NCBI GenBank assembly: GCA_041686235.1 | Contig: JAWLED010000002.1 | Span: forward strand, 1-64,000 | Direction: 5' to 3' | DNA from: JAAAOH01 sp041686235 | GTDB taxonomy: Bacteria > Spirochaetota > Spirochaetia > DSM-27196 > PWMO01 | Length of the DNA stretch: 64,000 nucleotides | Shown: in pieces, positions 1 to 7,770 of the stretch | Layout: each line of letters starts with the position of its first letter | How positions within the stretch are numbered: the first letter of the stretch is position 1 | Made by a program: the position numbers and the translations under genes | Notes under the pieces: model-generated | The model's database searches: none | Seen by the model: only the letters and a program-made list of their open reading frames with translations | Told to the model about the DNA's origin: nothing

Positions 1-287
1 GGGCCGCCTGGGGCCGCGGGGCCGCCGGATGGCCCGATGACGAGGAACTCTCTCAACTCCAATCCGCCGAACGGTACGAAGCGGCCGCCGGAGAGGTGTA
101 TCTCACATCCGCACTGCGAAGAAAGGCGAGCGGCGGTCCTATCCAGGAGGCTTGGCAAAACTCGCGTGTTGAAAAGCCATAACCCAAGCGCTGCAACGGC
201 CGCTACGCCGATGAGCACGAGTAAGGCCTGAAGCGCTCTCACCGGCAGAGGAGGTGACATGCGAAACGGACGTGGTCTATGGCGCAT
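1..287 (-). CDS. AsmA/TamB-like envelope protein, N-terminal part (partial)
   Basis: This is the 5' end of a minus-strand gene that runs off the left edge. Reading back from an ATG at 287 gives an open frame to base 1. The first ~15 residues are basic, followed by a single hydrophobic segment (ALQALLVLIGVAAVAALGLW), then a region with the flavour of AsmA/TamB/DUF748 proteins (LLDRTAARLSSQCGCEIHLS, then a hydrophobic strand FGGLELREFLV). Such proteins are anchored in the inner membrane and span the periplasm in lipid transport or outer-membrane assembly. That family assignment is inference from a short stretch. The last codons before the edge (bases 1-34) are GC-rich and encode a Gly/Pro/Ala tract, the same kind of sequence that occurs as linkers elsewhere in the window. 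No ribosome binding site is obvious; an in-frame ATG at 260 is an alternative start. Confidence 0.5.
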   Translation of the reverse strand, partial: MRHRPRPFRMSPPLPVRALQALLVLIGVAAVAALGLWLFNTRVLPSLLDRTAARLSSQCGCEIHLSGGRFVPFGGLELREFLVIGPSGGPAAPGG

Positions 288-408
288 TCTCGTGGGTGAG
301 AGTAGCACACCCGCGCGGTGAAGCACAGCTCCCGCGGCGGCCGCCAAAAGGCCCAATGGCATAGCCGGCGTGCCGCGCTCTACCGGGGTTTCGAGCGCTC
401 ATCACTAT

Positions 409-437
409 TTGCTCCCCGCCCCGATTGTGTATATAAT
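409..437 (+). promoter_or_regulatory. Promoter of the Dps-like gene, -10 inside an inverted repeat
   Basis: A perfect -10 TATAAT lies at 432-437, with a weak -35 TTGCTC at 409-414 and 17 bp between. The -10 is enclosed by an inverted repeat with arms CCGATT (421-426) and AATCGG (441-446), a layout expected of a repressor operator; no known family is recognised. Further down, CTACACC (473-479) and GGTGTAG (487-493) can form a hairpin in the 5' leader. The region 288-542 holds nothing else that looks coding. Confidence 0.55.
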
Positions 438-542
438 GCAAATCGGACGGATTCTTAGGAAGATGTCCAACGCTACACCATATGCGGGTGTAGACACTAG
501 AAACCGCCGCCGGGGTGAGCCCAGCGGCTTGGAGGGTTACGT

Positions 543-1097
543 ATGGCAAGAGTTGCACGAGAAATGGTAGAGAAAGCAGGGGTCGACGTTGATAAGTTGG
601 TCGATCTTCTGGTCAAGAATTCGGCGGCAGAGCTCACGACGTTTTACTATTACACGATTCTGCGGACCAACCTGATCGGCCTAGAGGGCGAGGGAATCAA
701 AGAAATCGCCGAAACCGCCCGAATCGAGGACCGCAATCACTTCGAGGCTCTGGTGCCGCGAATCTACGAGTTGGGCGGAGAGCTCCCGAACGACATGAAG
801 AAGTTTCATGACATTTCGGCATGCCCGCCTGCAAGTCTTCCCGAAGACAAGCCGAACGATGCCCGCGCGATCCTCAATGTGCTCGTTGGCGCCGAGCGGT
901 GCGCCGTGCAGGGTTACAGCGAGATCTGCAATATGACCGCCGGCAAGGATCACCGCACCTATGAGCTCGCCTCTGCAATTCTGCATGAGGAAGTTGAGCA
1001 CGAATCGTGGTTCTCCGAGTTCCTCGGCGAAGGTCCGTCCGGTCATTTTCTCCGCCGCGGAGAGACATCTCCCTTCGTTTCGAAGTTCATGCCCTAG
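543..1097 (+). CDS. Dps-like ferritin (DPSL type)
   Basis: A 184-residue four-helix protein of the ferritin-like superfamily. Diiron-type ligands are visible in helix 1 (AAELTTFYYY), in the EDRNHFE segment near residue 75, and in the last helices (LVGAERC and LHEEVEHE). Cysteines in SACPP (about residue 94) and AERCAVQGYSEIC (about residues 119-130) fit the Dps-like (DPSL/thioferritin) group described in archaea and Bacteroides, which oxidises iron with peroxide and stores it, protecting the cell from oxidative damage. The start is supported by GGAGG about 8 nt upstream. It is a single-gene unit with its own promoter enclosed in an inverted repeat, consistent with iron or peroxide control. 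The ferritin-like assignment is solid; DPSL rather than bacterioferritin is inferred from the cysteines. Confidence 0.8.
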   Translation: MARVAREMVEKAGVDVDKLVDLLVKNSAAELTTFYYYTILRTNLIGLEGEGIKEIAETARIEDRNHFEALVPRIYELGGELPNDMKKFHDISACPPASLPEDKPNDARAILNVLVGAERCAVQGYSEICNMTAGKDHRTYELASAILHEEVEHESWFSEFLGEGPSGHFLRRGETSPFVSKFMP

Positions 1098-1159
1098 GAA
1101 ACAGTGCGGGGTGCTTCAGTGCTCGAGCCGTAAACGACGGTTTGGCGCTGAGGCGCCGC

Positions 1160-1275
1160 GCTGTACACTGCACCGCTCGCACGCCATCCGAGCCGGCCCC
1201 AGCCTAGTCGGCCAAGCCGAGGCCGGCCCAGCCCAGCGGGCTCAAACCGAGTCCGGCCCAGATATGCCTCGATAC
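1160..1275 (+). repeat. Degenerate ~30-bp GC-rich tandem repeat
   Basis: Between the ferritin gene and glgA there are two full copies and part of a third of a ~30-bp unit rich in CCGGCCCAG (copies begin near 1193, 1223 and 1253). No coding frame is convincing here. The stretch follows the end of one transcription unit and precedes the next. Confidence 0.6.
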
Positions 1276-1322
1276 CTCTATCCCCCTGGTTAAAATCGCT
1301 ACGTCGTCGTATCCTGGAGGAC

Positions 1323-2552
1323 ATGCAGATCAACAAGGTCGCCCTTTTTAGCAACGAATACCCGCCGAATGTCTATGGTGGGGCCGGGGTACACGTCGAG
1401 TACCTCAGTAAGGCACTCTCGGAGCTCGTTCCCGTCGAGGTGCGATGCTTCGGAGAGCAGAACTACTCCGAGGGAAACCTTACGGTGCGCGGCTACCAGC
1501 CGTGGGAAGAGATGTCGCGAAACACTGATCCGCGCTTCACCGGGGCGATGGGGGCGTTTTCTCGAAGCCTTGCCATGGCCAAGGATACGCTGGACGCCGA
1601 CGTCGTGCACTGTCATACGTGGTACACGCAGATGGGCGGCCTTCTCGCCGGCAAGCTCTGGGACATTCCCTTTGTCCTCACCACCCACTCTCTCGAGCCG
1701 CTTCGGCCCTGGAAAGCCGAGCAACTCGGTAGCGCCTACCACCTCAGCAGTTGGATGGAGCGAACCGCCATTGAAGGCTCCGACGCGGTCATTGCCGTTT
1801 CCAAAGAAACGCGCAAGGACATTTTCGACCACTTTGGTGCGGCGGAGTCGAAAACGCACGTCATCCACAATGGAATCGACCTCGACGAGTACCGGCCCAC
1901 CGATCGGACCGACGCACTCGAGCGCTTCGGGGTAGACCCGAGTAAGCCCTTCGTACTGTTCGTTGGCCGCGTCACCCGTCAAAAAGGCATCATTCACCTC
2001 GTGGATGCCATACCCGATATAGATCCCGAGATCCAGGTCGTGCTTGTTGCCGGGGCCCCTGATACCGAGCACATTGCCCGCGAAATGGAGGAGCATGTTG
2101 CCCATGCGAGGGCGCAGCGCAGCGGCGTCATCTGGATCGATGAAATGGTGAATCGCTCGGATGTGATACAGTTTTACTCCCAGGCCACGGTTTTCTGCTG
2201 CCCGTCGGTCTACGAGCCGTTCGGCATCATTAATCTCGAAGCGATGGCATGTGAGACGCCGGTTGTCGCCTCCCGTGTGGGAGGAATCCCCGAAGTCGTG
2301 GTGCCCGATGAGACGGGGCTGCTCGTCGATCTCGATTTGGAACCGCGCACCTTCAGCCCGAAAGACCCGGAGTGCTTCTCGAAGGAACTGGCGAGATCCA
2401 TTAACACGATTGCCGGTGATAGCTCGCTTGCCCGCCGGATGGGTAGAGCGGGGCGAAAGCGGGCGGAAAAGCATTTTAGCTGGCGGGCGATTGCGAAAAA
2501 AACGCTGGAACTATACGAGTTTTTGATCGAACAGCGTGCCGCTCGGCCTTAG
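1323..2552 (+). CDS. Glycogen synthase, GT4 family (actinobacterial GlgA/GlgM type)
   Basis: A 409-residue GT-B glycosyltransferase. The N-terminal domain opens with SNEYPPNVYGGAGVH, the nucleotide-sugar loop typical of glycogen and sucrose synthase-like GT4 enzymes, followed by HCHTWYTQMGG. The C-terminal domain has GRVTRQKG (phosphate contacts) and the E-x7-E motif as EPFGIINLEAMA. Length and motifs match the short GT4 glycogen synthases first annotated in actinobacteria, which use ADP-glucose to extend alpha-1,4-glucan or, for the GlgM subgroup, make maltose-1-phosphate; which of the two cannot be decided here. GGAGG sits 5 nt before the ATG. The following gene encodes a sugar-kinase-like protein, but a repeat block and an assembly gap separate them. 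Confidence 0.85.
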   Translation: MQINKVALFSNEYPPNVYGGAGVHVEYLSKALSELVPVEVRCFGEQNYSEGNLTVRGYQPWEEMSRNTDPRFTGAMGAFSRSLAMAKDTLDADVVHCHTWYTQMGGLLAGKLWDIPFVLTTHSLEPLRPWKAEQLGSAYHLSSWMERTAIEGSDAVIAVSKETRKDIFDHFGAAESKTHVIHNGIDLDEYRPTDRTDALERFGVDPSKPFVLFVGRVTRQKGIIHLVDAIPDIDPEIQVVLVAGAPDTEHIAREMEEHVAHARAQRSGVIWIDEMVNRSDVIQFYSQATVFCCPSVYEPFGIINLEAMACETPVVASRVGGIPEVVVPDETGLLVDLDLEPRTFSPKDPECFSKELARSINTIAGDSSLARRMGRAGRKRAEKHFSWRAIAKKTLELYEFLIEQRAARP

Positions 2553-2790
2553 ACGGCCCGGCCCCGCGCCGCCGGGGAGCAGAGCGGCCCGGCCCCGCGC
2601 CGCCGGGNNNNNNNNNNNNNNNNNNNNNNNNNNNNNNNNNNNNNNNNNNNNNNNNNNNNNNNNNNNNNNNNNNNNNNNNNNNNNNNNNNNNNNNNNNNNN
2701 NNNNNNNGGCCCCGCGCCGCCGGGACGCAGAGCGGCCGCGCGCCGCTGCGGCGCGGGGCGGTACGGCACCGTCGCCCGGGCCGGCGGCGG
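2553..2790 (+). repeat. GC-rich ~31-bp tandem repeat containing an assembly gap
   Basis: Immediately after the glgA stop, a ~31-bp unit beginning CGGCCCGGCCCCGCGCC is repeated; one full copy, a partial copy cut by the gap, and another partial copy after it are visible. GC content is extreme. A degenerate GC-rich tail continues to about 2790, just upstream of the next gene. The true copy number is unknown because of the gap. Confidence 0.85.
2608..2707. other. Assembly gap (100 N)
   Basis: A run of exactly 100 N, the conventional placeholder for a gap of unknown size. Both sides carry the same GC-rich repeat unit, so the assembler broke inside the tandem array. Confidence 0.98.
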
Positions 2791-2819
2791 TCCAACCGTG
2801 GACCACATTGGAGGAGCTT

Positions 2820-3986
2820 GTGCAACGGGACGCGTTAGCGGCAATAGATATCGGAGCGGGACAAGGGACGCGGGTAGCCCTCTTCGATAACCCTGCGACC
2901 GTTGTGGGCGAGCGGTATTTCTCGCTCTCTGATTACGGTGTGAGCTTCGAGAGCTTCGTCGGACGCCTCAGACACGAGGTAGAGGCCCTGCTCGCTGAGA
3001 ACGGAAACCGGGAACTGCGCTCGATCGGTATCGCAACGCCGGGGGTGCTGCGGCGTGACGGAAGCTTCAAGTGGGTGCAGAACATTCCATTTCTCGAGGG
3101 GCACAACCTCAAAGAGGAGCTTTCTCGAAGCTTCGGCGTGCGAGCCGGAGTTGCAAACGACGCCGACGCCGGCGCTCTCGCGGAGTGGAGTGTGTTGCGC
3201 ATCGATCTACTATACTGGGTGTTCGGCGGCGGCTGGGGCGGAGCCTGGGTAAGCAAGGAGGGAGAGTTGATGTTTCCGTCCACAGACTGGGACGGGCGTG
3301 ACTCTTCACTGCACTACACAAACGAGCCGGGCGTTTCCATCCCCCTCGAGAAGATCGTCCTCCAGGAACTGTTTACCGAAATCGGCGCTTCCTACGACCG
3401 ACTGGAACGCATCCTCGACGAGGAGTTCGGCGAAGACGATGAGCACCGGCTTGGCCCGGGCGGAGATCCGGAATCGCTGCGAGCGGAGATCATCCTCTCG
3501 GGGCCGGGGCGCTGCAGACTCTTCCGGGCTATTGTGGGCAATGACGACTTCTACGAGCGATTTCTCGATATCCACGAGACCAAGGAAATGTCGGACCCGG
3601 CGGTAGCGGGCAAACACATATCCAAACTGTCTTCGATGCGAGTGGAGCCGGCGGTGAACACCGACCGCCTGTACGGCAAGATACTTGCGCGGGCAACGGG
3701 AACCATGCTCAAAGCAGCGCGTGAGGACGGGCTGCCGGAAGGAATACCGATCTGCCTCGGCGGAAAGCCGAGCTACGCGTTGCCGTACTTCGGCCCCTCG
3801 GCGCAGCGCATGCTGGGAAAGATGGGGATGATGAACTATCTCAGACCCTCCATTGTCGACGAGCGGGGCCTCAACGCCAACTTGGTTGGCGCAGCGGTTG
3901 TTGCTGATCACGCCGAGCGCCTCGGCCGAACCGTCGCGACGCGTGCAAGCGGAGATATGGGGCACGAACCCGCAGAAATGCGATAG
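2820..3986 (+). CDS. ROK-like sugar kinase or kinase relative
   Basis: A 388-residue protein of the ASKHA/ROK fold. The N-terminal phosphate loop is AIDIGAGQGTRVAL, and NDADAGALAE matches the ROK segment that supplies the catalytic Asp (usually ND-A-N-A). The ROK zinc motif (CxCGxxGCxE) is absent and there is a long acidic insertion around residues 180-260, so substrate specificity for glucose or another sugar is uncertain. The GTG start at 2820 is chosen because GGAGGA lies 4 nt upstream; an in-frame TTG at 2808 overlaps that site. It follows glgA on the same strand, which would suit a role in hexose supply, but the repeat block between them argues against assuming one operon. Confidence 0.65.
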   Translation: MQRDALAAIDIGAGQGTRVALFDNPATVVGERYFSLSDYGVSFESFVGRLRHEVEALLAENGNRELRSIGIATPGVLRRDGSFKWVQNIPFLEGHNLKEELSRSFGVRAGVANDADAGALAEWSVLRIDLLYWVFGGGWGGAWVSKEGELMFPSTDWDGRDSSLHYTNEPGVSIPLEKIVLQELFTEIGASYDRLERILDEEFGEDDEHRLGPGGDPESLRAEIILSGPGRCRLFRAIVGNDDFYERFLDIHETKEMSDPAVAGKHISKLSSMRVEPAVNTDRLYGKILARATGTMLKAAREDGLPEGIPICLGGKPSYALPYFGPSAQRMLGKMGMMNYLRPSIVDERGLNANLVGAAVVADHAERLGRTVATRASGDMGHEPAEMR

Positions 3987-4067
3987 CGGCCTGCGAGCCG
4001 TTCCGTCGGCGCCGATTCCCGCACCGATTTTAACGTGACCGCCGATGTGCTACCATCGGTGAGCGAA

Positions 4068-5243
4068 ATGCCGAAACCGAAGCGTCCTCAATCATCCACG
4101 GCTTCCGTGGTTTTCTTTTCCGTGGCCATGTTCATGGTCGGCTTACAGATTGCCGAAACCGGCGCCGCCCTCGAACGGATGACCGCTTCGCTCGGGCTCA
4201 GCTCCTCTCAGCAGGGCGTGTTGGTGTCGCTCCGCTTCATCGGTGGGCTGGTCGTTGGACTGATGCTCTGGGTAGGGCACGCACGGGTGCATTTTAAGCG
4301 ACTGCTCAGCGCTTCGCTGGCGGTCGTGCTTCTTACCGGTCCGCTGCTTTTCGCGCCGAGCTACGGGGTGGTGGTGCTCATCGCTGCACTGCGAGGACTT
4401 GCGATGGGTGCGATCATACCGCTGTCGGGAATGTTCTCGGCCGCGCAGACGGCTCGTCCTTCGGGAACGGTCGCCTCGGTGGTGAACGCGGCACTCAGTG
4501 CCGGGCTGGTTATCCTGTCGTTGTTTGCAACCGTCCTTGCGGCAAGACTGGATGTCGGCTGGGAGATCTACTGGGCGCCGGCAAGTGTGCTCGCGGTGAT
4601 CCTGCTTCTCGTCATTCCATTCATCAGCTTCCCGCAGAGCCCAAAGCCTGCTCCGGGGGAAGAATACCGAAATCCCGCGAAGCACACCGTGTGGGGCTAT
4701 TCGGTGGCCGCACTCTTCCTCGTCGGAAGCGAAGGTGTGCTGCTTGGGCTGATGCCGGCGCAATCGACGGTGATCTCGGAGTCGGCGCTCGGCGGTGAGT
4801 TTTTAGCCTTGCTGTTGATGACGGGGGTCCTGGTTGGGCGCCTCACCGGTACGCAACTCTTCAAGACGGTTCCTTCCGGACAGGTTATCGCCGGCTCGGT
4901 TGCCACGCTCGTCGTGGCGGCGCTGGTGTGGAGTCTTGTGCCGCCGGCGGCTCCGGTGTTGCTGTTCGTACTGGGGTTTTCCACCGGCAACCTATTCCCC
5001 GGGTTGGTTTCCCATATCTCGGAAACGGCGCCGGAGGGAGCCGGGGCAACTATCGCCTCAATGGGCTGGACCGGTGGCCTGGGAGGTACGGTGATCCCCG
5101 CGCTCACCGGGGCGTCGCTCGGCGCGGGGCTTCCGGTGAGGCTCGTTACGGTTTTCGTTATCGTGCCGAGTCTCATCGCCTATCTCTTGGTGCGCGCCAT
5201 TGGTGCCCGCCGAACGGTTAACGGGTTGTCCACCGGGCGTTAA
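4068..5243 (+). CDS. MFS-type transporter
   Basis: About twelve hydrophobic helices in 391 residues, with the MFS layout of two six-helix halves joined by a hydrophilic loop (PQSPKPAPGEEYRNPAKH, about residue 195). Substrate is not recognisable; the loop after helix 2 lacks the strict DRxGRR signature. The ATG at 4068 is preferred over the in-frame GTG at 4035: GGTGAG precedes it, and a -10-like TACCAT at 4051-4056 implies a very short leader. Its gene neighbours are an ROK-like kinase upstream and an SGNH esterase downstream, which is compatible with uptake of a sugar or sugar ester, but this is weak inference. Confidence 0.7.
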   Translation: MPKPKRPQSSTASVVFFSVAMFMVGLQIAETGAALERMTASLGLSSSQQGVLVSLRFIGGLVVGLMLWVGHARVHFKRLLSASLAVVLLTGPLLFAPSYGVVVLIAALRGLAMGAIIPLSGMFSAAQTARPSGTVASVVNAALSAGLVILSLFATVLAARLDVGWEIYWAPASVLAVILLLVIPFISFPQSPKPAPGEEYRNPAKHTVWGYSVAALFLVGSEGVLLGLMPAQSTVISESALGGEFLALLLMTGVLVGRLTGTQLFKTVPSGQVIAGSVATLVVAALVWSLVPPAAPVLLFVLGFSTGNLFPGLVSHISETAPEGAGATIASMGWTGGLGGTVIPALTGASLGAGLPVRLVTVFVIVPSLIAYLLVRAIGARRTVNGLSTGR

Positions 5244-5254
5244 GGCACTACGCT
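5226..5254 (+). promoter_or_regulatory. Leaderless-type promoter of the SGNH hydrolase gene
   Basis: TTGTCC (5226-5231), 17 bp, TACGCT (5249-5254), then 6 nt to the ATG at 5261. Transcription would start at or next to the A of ATG, and no ribosome binding site is present. The -10 is imperfect (4 of 6), so confidence is moderate. Confidence 0.45.
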
Positions 5255-5260
5255 TCCGGT

Positions 5261-5911
5261 ATGAGCGAAAAAACCATCCTCTGCTATGGGGATTCCAACA
5301 CGTGGGGCTGGGACCCGGCCTCTATGAGCCGGCTCGGCCCGCAAGAACGATGGACGGGAGTGTTGCAAGAGGGACTCGGTACCGGCTATCGGGTAATCGA
5401 GGAGGGAATGAACGCCCGTACCACGGTGTGGGACGATCCTCTCGAGCCTCACCGAAACGGCAAGACGTACCTACCGCCGTGTCTTTTGAGTCACATGCCT
5501 CTCGATCTCGTACTCATATTGCTTGGGACCAACGATCTGAAGACGCGATTCGGTGCCTCGAGCTACGAGATTGCCGACGCTGCGGGAAAGCTCGTTCAAC
5601 TCGTGCAGGAAAGTGCCGCCGGGCCGAACGGAGGCGCTCCGGAAGTGCTCTTGTGCGCGCCGCCGCCGATTGGCGACGTGTCCAATTTCGGCGGTAACGA
5701 CCCGGCCTACGCAGGCGTCGAGCTCTCCTTTGCCGGCGGCGTGGAAAAATCGAAACAGTTTGCCGAGCACTACCGGCGTGTGGCCGAAGCCTACGCGTGC
5801 GGTTTCTTCGATGTCGGGACGGTCATCCGCACAAGTGAGCTCGACGGTATCCACTGGGAGGCCGAGTCGCACCGCGCGCTGGGAGAGGCGCTCGCCGCGG
5901 TCATCCGGTAA
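5261..5911 (+). CDS. SGNH/GDSL-family hydrolase (arylesterase-like)
   Basis: A 216-residue serine esterase without a signal peptide, so cytoplasmic. Block I is CYGDSNTWG with the nucleophile Ser near residue 11, block III is LGTND near residue 90, and block V is DGIHW with the catalytic Asp-His pair near residue 195. A region rich in Pro (LLCAPPPIGD) is also typical. The closest general class is the TesA/arylesterase type acting on acyl or acetyl esters; the physiological substrate is unknown. There is no ribosome binding site before the ATG, and a -10-like hexamer lies 6 nt upstream. The gene is followed by a convergent transporter unit with a shared terminator region. Confidence 0.85.
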   Translation: MSEKTILCYGDSNTWGWDPASMSRLGPQERWTGVLQEGLGTGYRVIEEGMNARTTVWDDPLEPHRNGKTYLPPCLLSHMPLDLVLILLGTNDLKTRFGASSYEIADAAGKLVQLVQESAAGPNGGAPEVLLCAPPPIGDVSNFGGNDPAYAGVELSFAGGVEKSKQFAEHYRRVAEAYACGFFDVGTVIRTSELDGIHWEAESHRALGEALAAVIR

Positions 5912-5989
5912 AACGGCCGCTCCCGCGCGCGCCGTCGGCGCCACGCTGCGGGAAGGCGCGTACCCCGGCCTGCATTACATCCCACACCC

Positions 5990-6020
5990 CAAAAAAAGAG
6001 CCCCGCCATACGGCGGGGCC
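5990..6020 (-). terminator. Rho-independent terminator of metS/NSS operon
   Basis: GCCCCGCC (6000-6007), loop ATAC, GGCGGGGC (6012-6019) forms an 8-bp GC stem. On the minus strand it is followed by seven Us (A-run at 5991-5997). It lies 31 nt past the metS stop codon. Confidence 0.9.
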
Positions 6021-6050
6021 CATTCGATTCTAACTCTAATGTCTTTACGC

Positions 6051-6146
6051 TTAACGTTTTTTCATGGCGATGCTGACGCATACCGCAGCGCCACCCCATG
6101 TAACGACAAGACCGAAAATCATAAAGATTACTGCTCCGACAGACAT
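6051..6146 (-). CDS. MetS-type small subunit of NSS transporter
   Basis: A 31-residue membrane micro-protein, too short for ordinary gene finding. It starts MSVGAVIFMIFGLVVTWG, forms a single hydrophobic helix and ends in MKKR. A perfect AGGAGG lies 8 nt before the ATG, and the gene begins 21 nt after the stop of the NSS transporter gene, before a good terminator. This is the arrangement of MetP-MetS described in Corynebacterium, where the small subunit is needed for methionine/alanine uptake. The sequence, size and place all agree; the substrate is inferred from the family. Confidence 0.85.
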   Translation of the reverse strand: MSVGAVIFMIFGLVVTWGGAAVCVSIAMKKR

Positions 6147-6167
6147 TGGTTTGTCCTCCTTGTTTCC

Positions 6168-7649
6168 TTAATCGGAAAGCATTGACTCATCTTGCCACTT
6201 CGCCTTCGAGATGGCGATGCCGATAATGACCGCCAGCGCGGCAACCAGCCAACCGAGAAGGACGACCTCTATGGTCGCATAGCCTTCGTAGTTCTCCTGG
6301 AAGTTGCTCACGAAGTTCTGGATGACACTGATACCGAGAACGATCGGCGTGACGATCTTGATCATGAAGTTCCACCAACCGCCGACTGCAAAGTCGGAGG
6401 TAGCGTTCGCATGCTCTCGTACGTCCGCGAGCTTGAACATGTAGCCGATGACGATGACCTCTACGAGACCGGAGATTGCAACGCCGAACTGGTTAATGAA
6501 GTAGTCGGCGATGTCCAGGATGTAGAGTCCACCACCGGTGGTATAGATGAGACTGACGACACCCGCGATAATCGTGTACCACACGACCACCTTCTTGCGC
6601 GGCGCGTTGAGCTTATCGGAAAGCGAGCGTACCACAACCTCATTAATCGAGATGAACGAGGACAGACCCGCAAACGTAAGCGCGAGGAAGAACAGGAGTC
6701 CCACGAGCACGCTCATGGTCGGCAGCTGGTTAATTGCCGCCGGGATGGTGGCGAACGCCAGGAATACACCGGAGAGGTTTTCGGGAAGCTCTCCACCTGC
6801 TTGCTGCATGAGATAGCCGAGGATGCTGAAGATGGCGATACCGGCTACGATGCTGAATCCCGAGTTGAGAAGCGCAGTCATGAAGCCGTTGTTTACGATG
6901 TCCGCATCGTCAGGAAGGTAGCTGGAGTAGGTGATCATGATTGCAAATGCAATACTCAGGGTAAAGAAGATCTGACCGTAAGCTGCTACCCAAACGCCAC
7001 CATCCATTATTTGTGAAAAGTCGGGCTTGAACAGCATTTCAAGGCCCTGGGCGGCGCCCGGAAGGGTAAGGCCGCGAATGAGGATGATGAGCAGCAAGAA
7101 GATGAGCAGCGGCATGAAAATCTTGTTTGCCCGCTCGATACCTTTCTTAATGCCGGCAAAGAGTGCGGCGAAACTAATCAGCCACGCGACAACCACCGTC
7201 AACACAATATTCCAGTTCATTCCGCCGAGCTGGAACGGTCCGTCCGTGAGTCCAAGGAACTCGCCGACGAAGAAGTCTACCGGCTCGCCCGACCATGAGA
7301 GGTTGAACGAGAAGAAGAAATAGTTGATTGCCCAACCGATGATGACCACGTAGTAGCTTGCGATGACGAACGAAATGAGCGCCTGCCACCAGCCGAGCCA
7401 TTCGAACTTGCGGTTCATCTTAGCAAAAGTGAGAGGAGCTCCGCCCTTCATCTTGTGTCCCATGGAGAACTCCATAATGATTATGGGAATTCCCGCGGTG
7501 AACAGTGCGACAAAGTACGGTATGAGAAACGCTCCTCCTCCGTTGTCAAACGCCTGGTAGGGAAATCGCCAGATGTTGCCCAGTCCAATGGCGGACCCTA
7601 CGGCAGCAAGGATAAATCCTACCCTGCTTCCCCATTGCTCTTTCTGCAT
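6168..7649 (-). CDS. Sodium-dependent NSS-family amino acid transporter (MetP-like)
   Basis: A 493-residue neurotransmitter:sodium symporter homologue. The signature start GFILAAVGSAIGLGNIWRFP (helix 1, sodium and substrate site) is complete, and some eleven to twelve helices follow. NSS proteins couple sodium entry to uptake of amino acids; the small MetS-like gene immediately downstream points to the bacterial MetP branch (methionine, alanine). The ATG at 7649 is chosen because AGGAGG lies 9 nt upstream and because the NSS core begins right after MQKEQWGSR; a longer frame reading back to 7772 has no support. A promoter with a perfect TTGACA lies upstream. Dependence on sodium fits a saline or alkaline habitat. 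Confidence 0.92.
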   Translation of the reverse strand: MQKEQWGSRVGFILAAVGSAIGLGNIWRFPYQAFDNGGGAFLIPYFVALFTAGIPIIIMEFSMGHKMKGGAPLTFAKMNRKFEWLGWWQALISFVIASYYVVIIGWAINYFFFSFNLSWSGEPVDFFVGEFLGLTDGPFQLGGMNWNIVLTVVVAWLISFAALFAGIKKGIERANKIFMPLLIFLLLIILIRGLTLPGAAQGLEMLFKPDFSQIMDGGVWVAAYGQIFFTLSIAFAIMITYSSYLPDDADIVNNGFMTALLNSGFSIVAGIAIFSILGYLMQQAGGELPENLSGVFLAFATIPAAINQLPTMSVLVGLLFFLALTFAGLSSFISINEVVVRSLSDKLNAPRKKVVVWYTIIAGVVSLIYTTGGGLYILDIADYFINQFGVAISGLVEVIVIGYMFKLADVREHANATSDFAVGGWWNFMIKIVTPIVLGISVIQNFVSNFQENYEGYATIEVVLLGWLVAALAVIIGIAISKAKWQDESMLSD

Positions 7650-7700
7650 GACTGCATACCTCCTTGAAAATCTTCGGAGAATCTTTGGATGGCTCTGTTC

Positions 7701-7729
7701 TTTATGACAGTGCCTTAGTAATTTGTCAA
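7701..7729 (-). promoter_or_regulatory. Promoter of the NSS transporter operon
   Basis: On the minus strand TTGACA (7729-7724), 17 bp, CATAAA (7706-7701). The transcript would have a leader of roughly 45-50 nt carrying the AGGAGG site. The -10 matches 4 of 6. Confidence 0.55.
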
Positions 7730-7770
7730 GTTTTCCAGCGTTTATTGCGATTTTGCGGGAGAATAGACCC

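Noticed and set aside
37..231. A 64-codon plus-strand frame near the left edge.
   Set aside because: It lies opposite a minus-strand frame with a clear signal anchor and has an Arg/Pro/Ser-rich composition typical of antisense frames in GC-rich DNA.
1299..2474. A 391-codon minus-strand frame opposite glgA.
   Set aside because: The plus strand encodes an unmistakable GT4 enzyme with a ribosome binding site; the opposite frame has no motif and is a shadow.
2536..2838. Frames that read through the N-runs (also at 12512-12808 and 37631-38104).
   Set aside because: They depend on an arbitrary 100-N placeholder and consist of repeat translations such as Arg/Pro/Gly strings.
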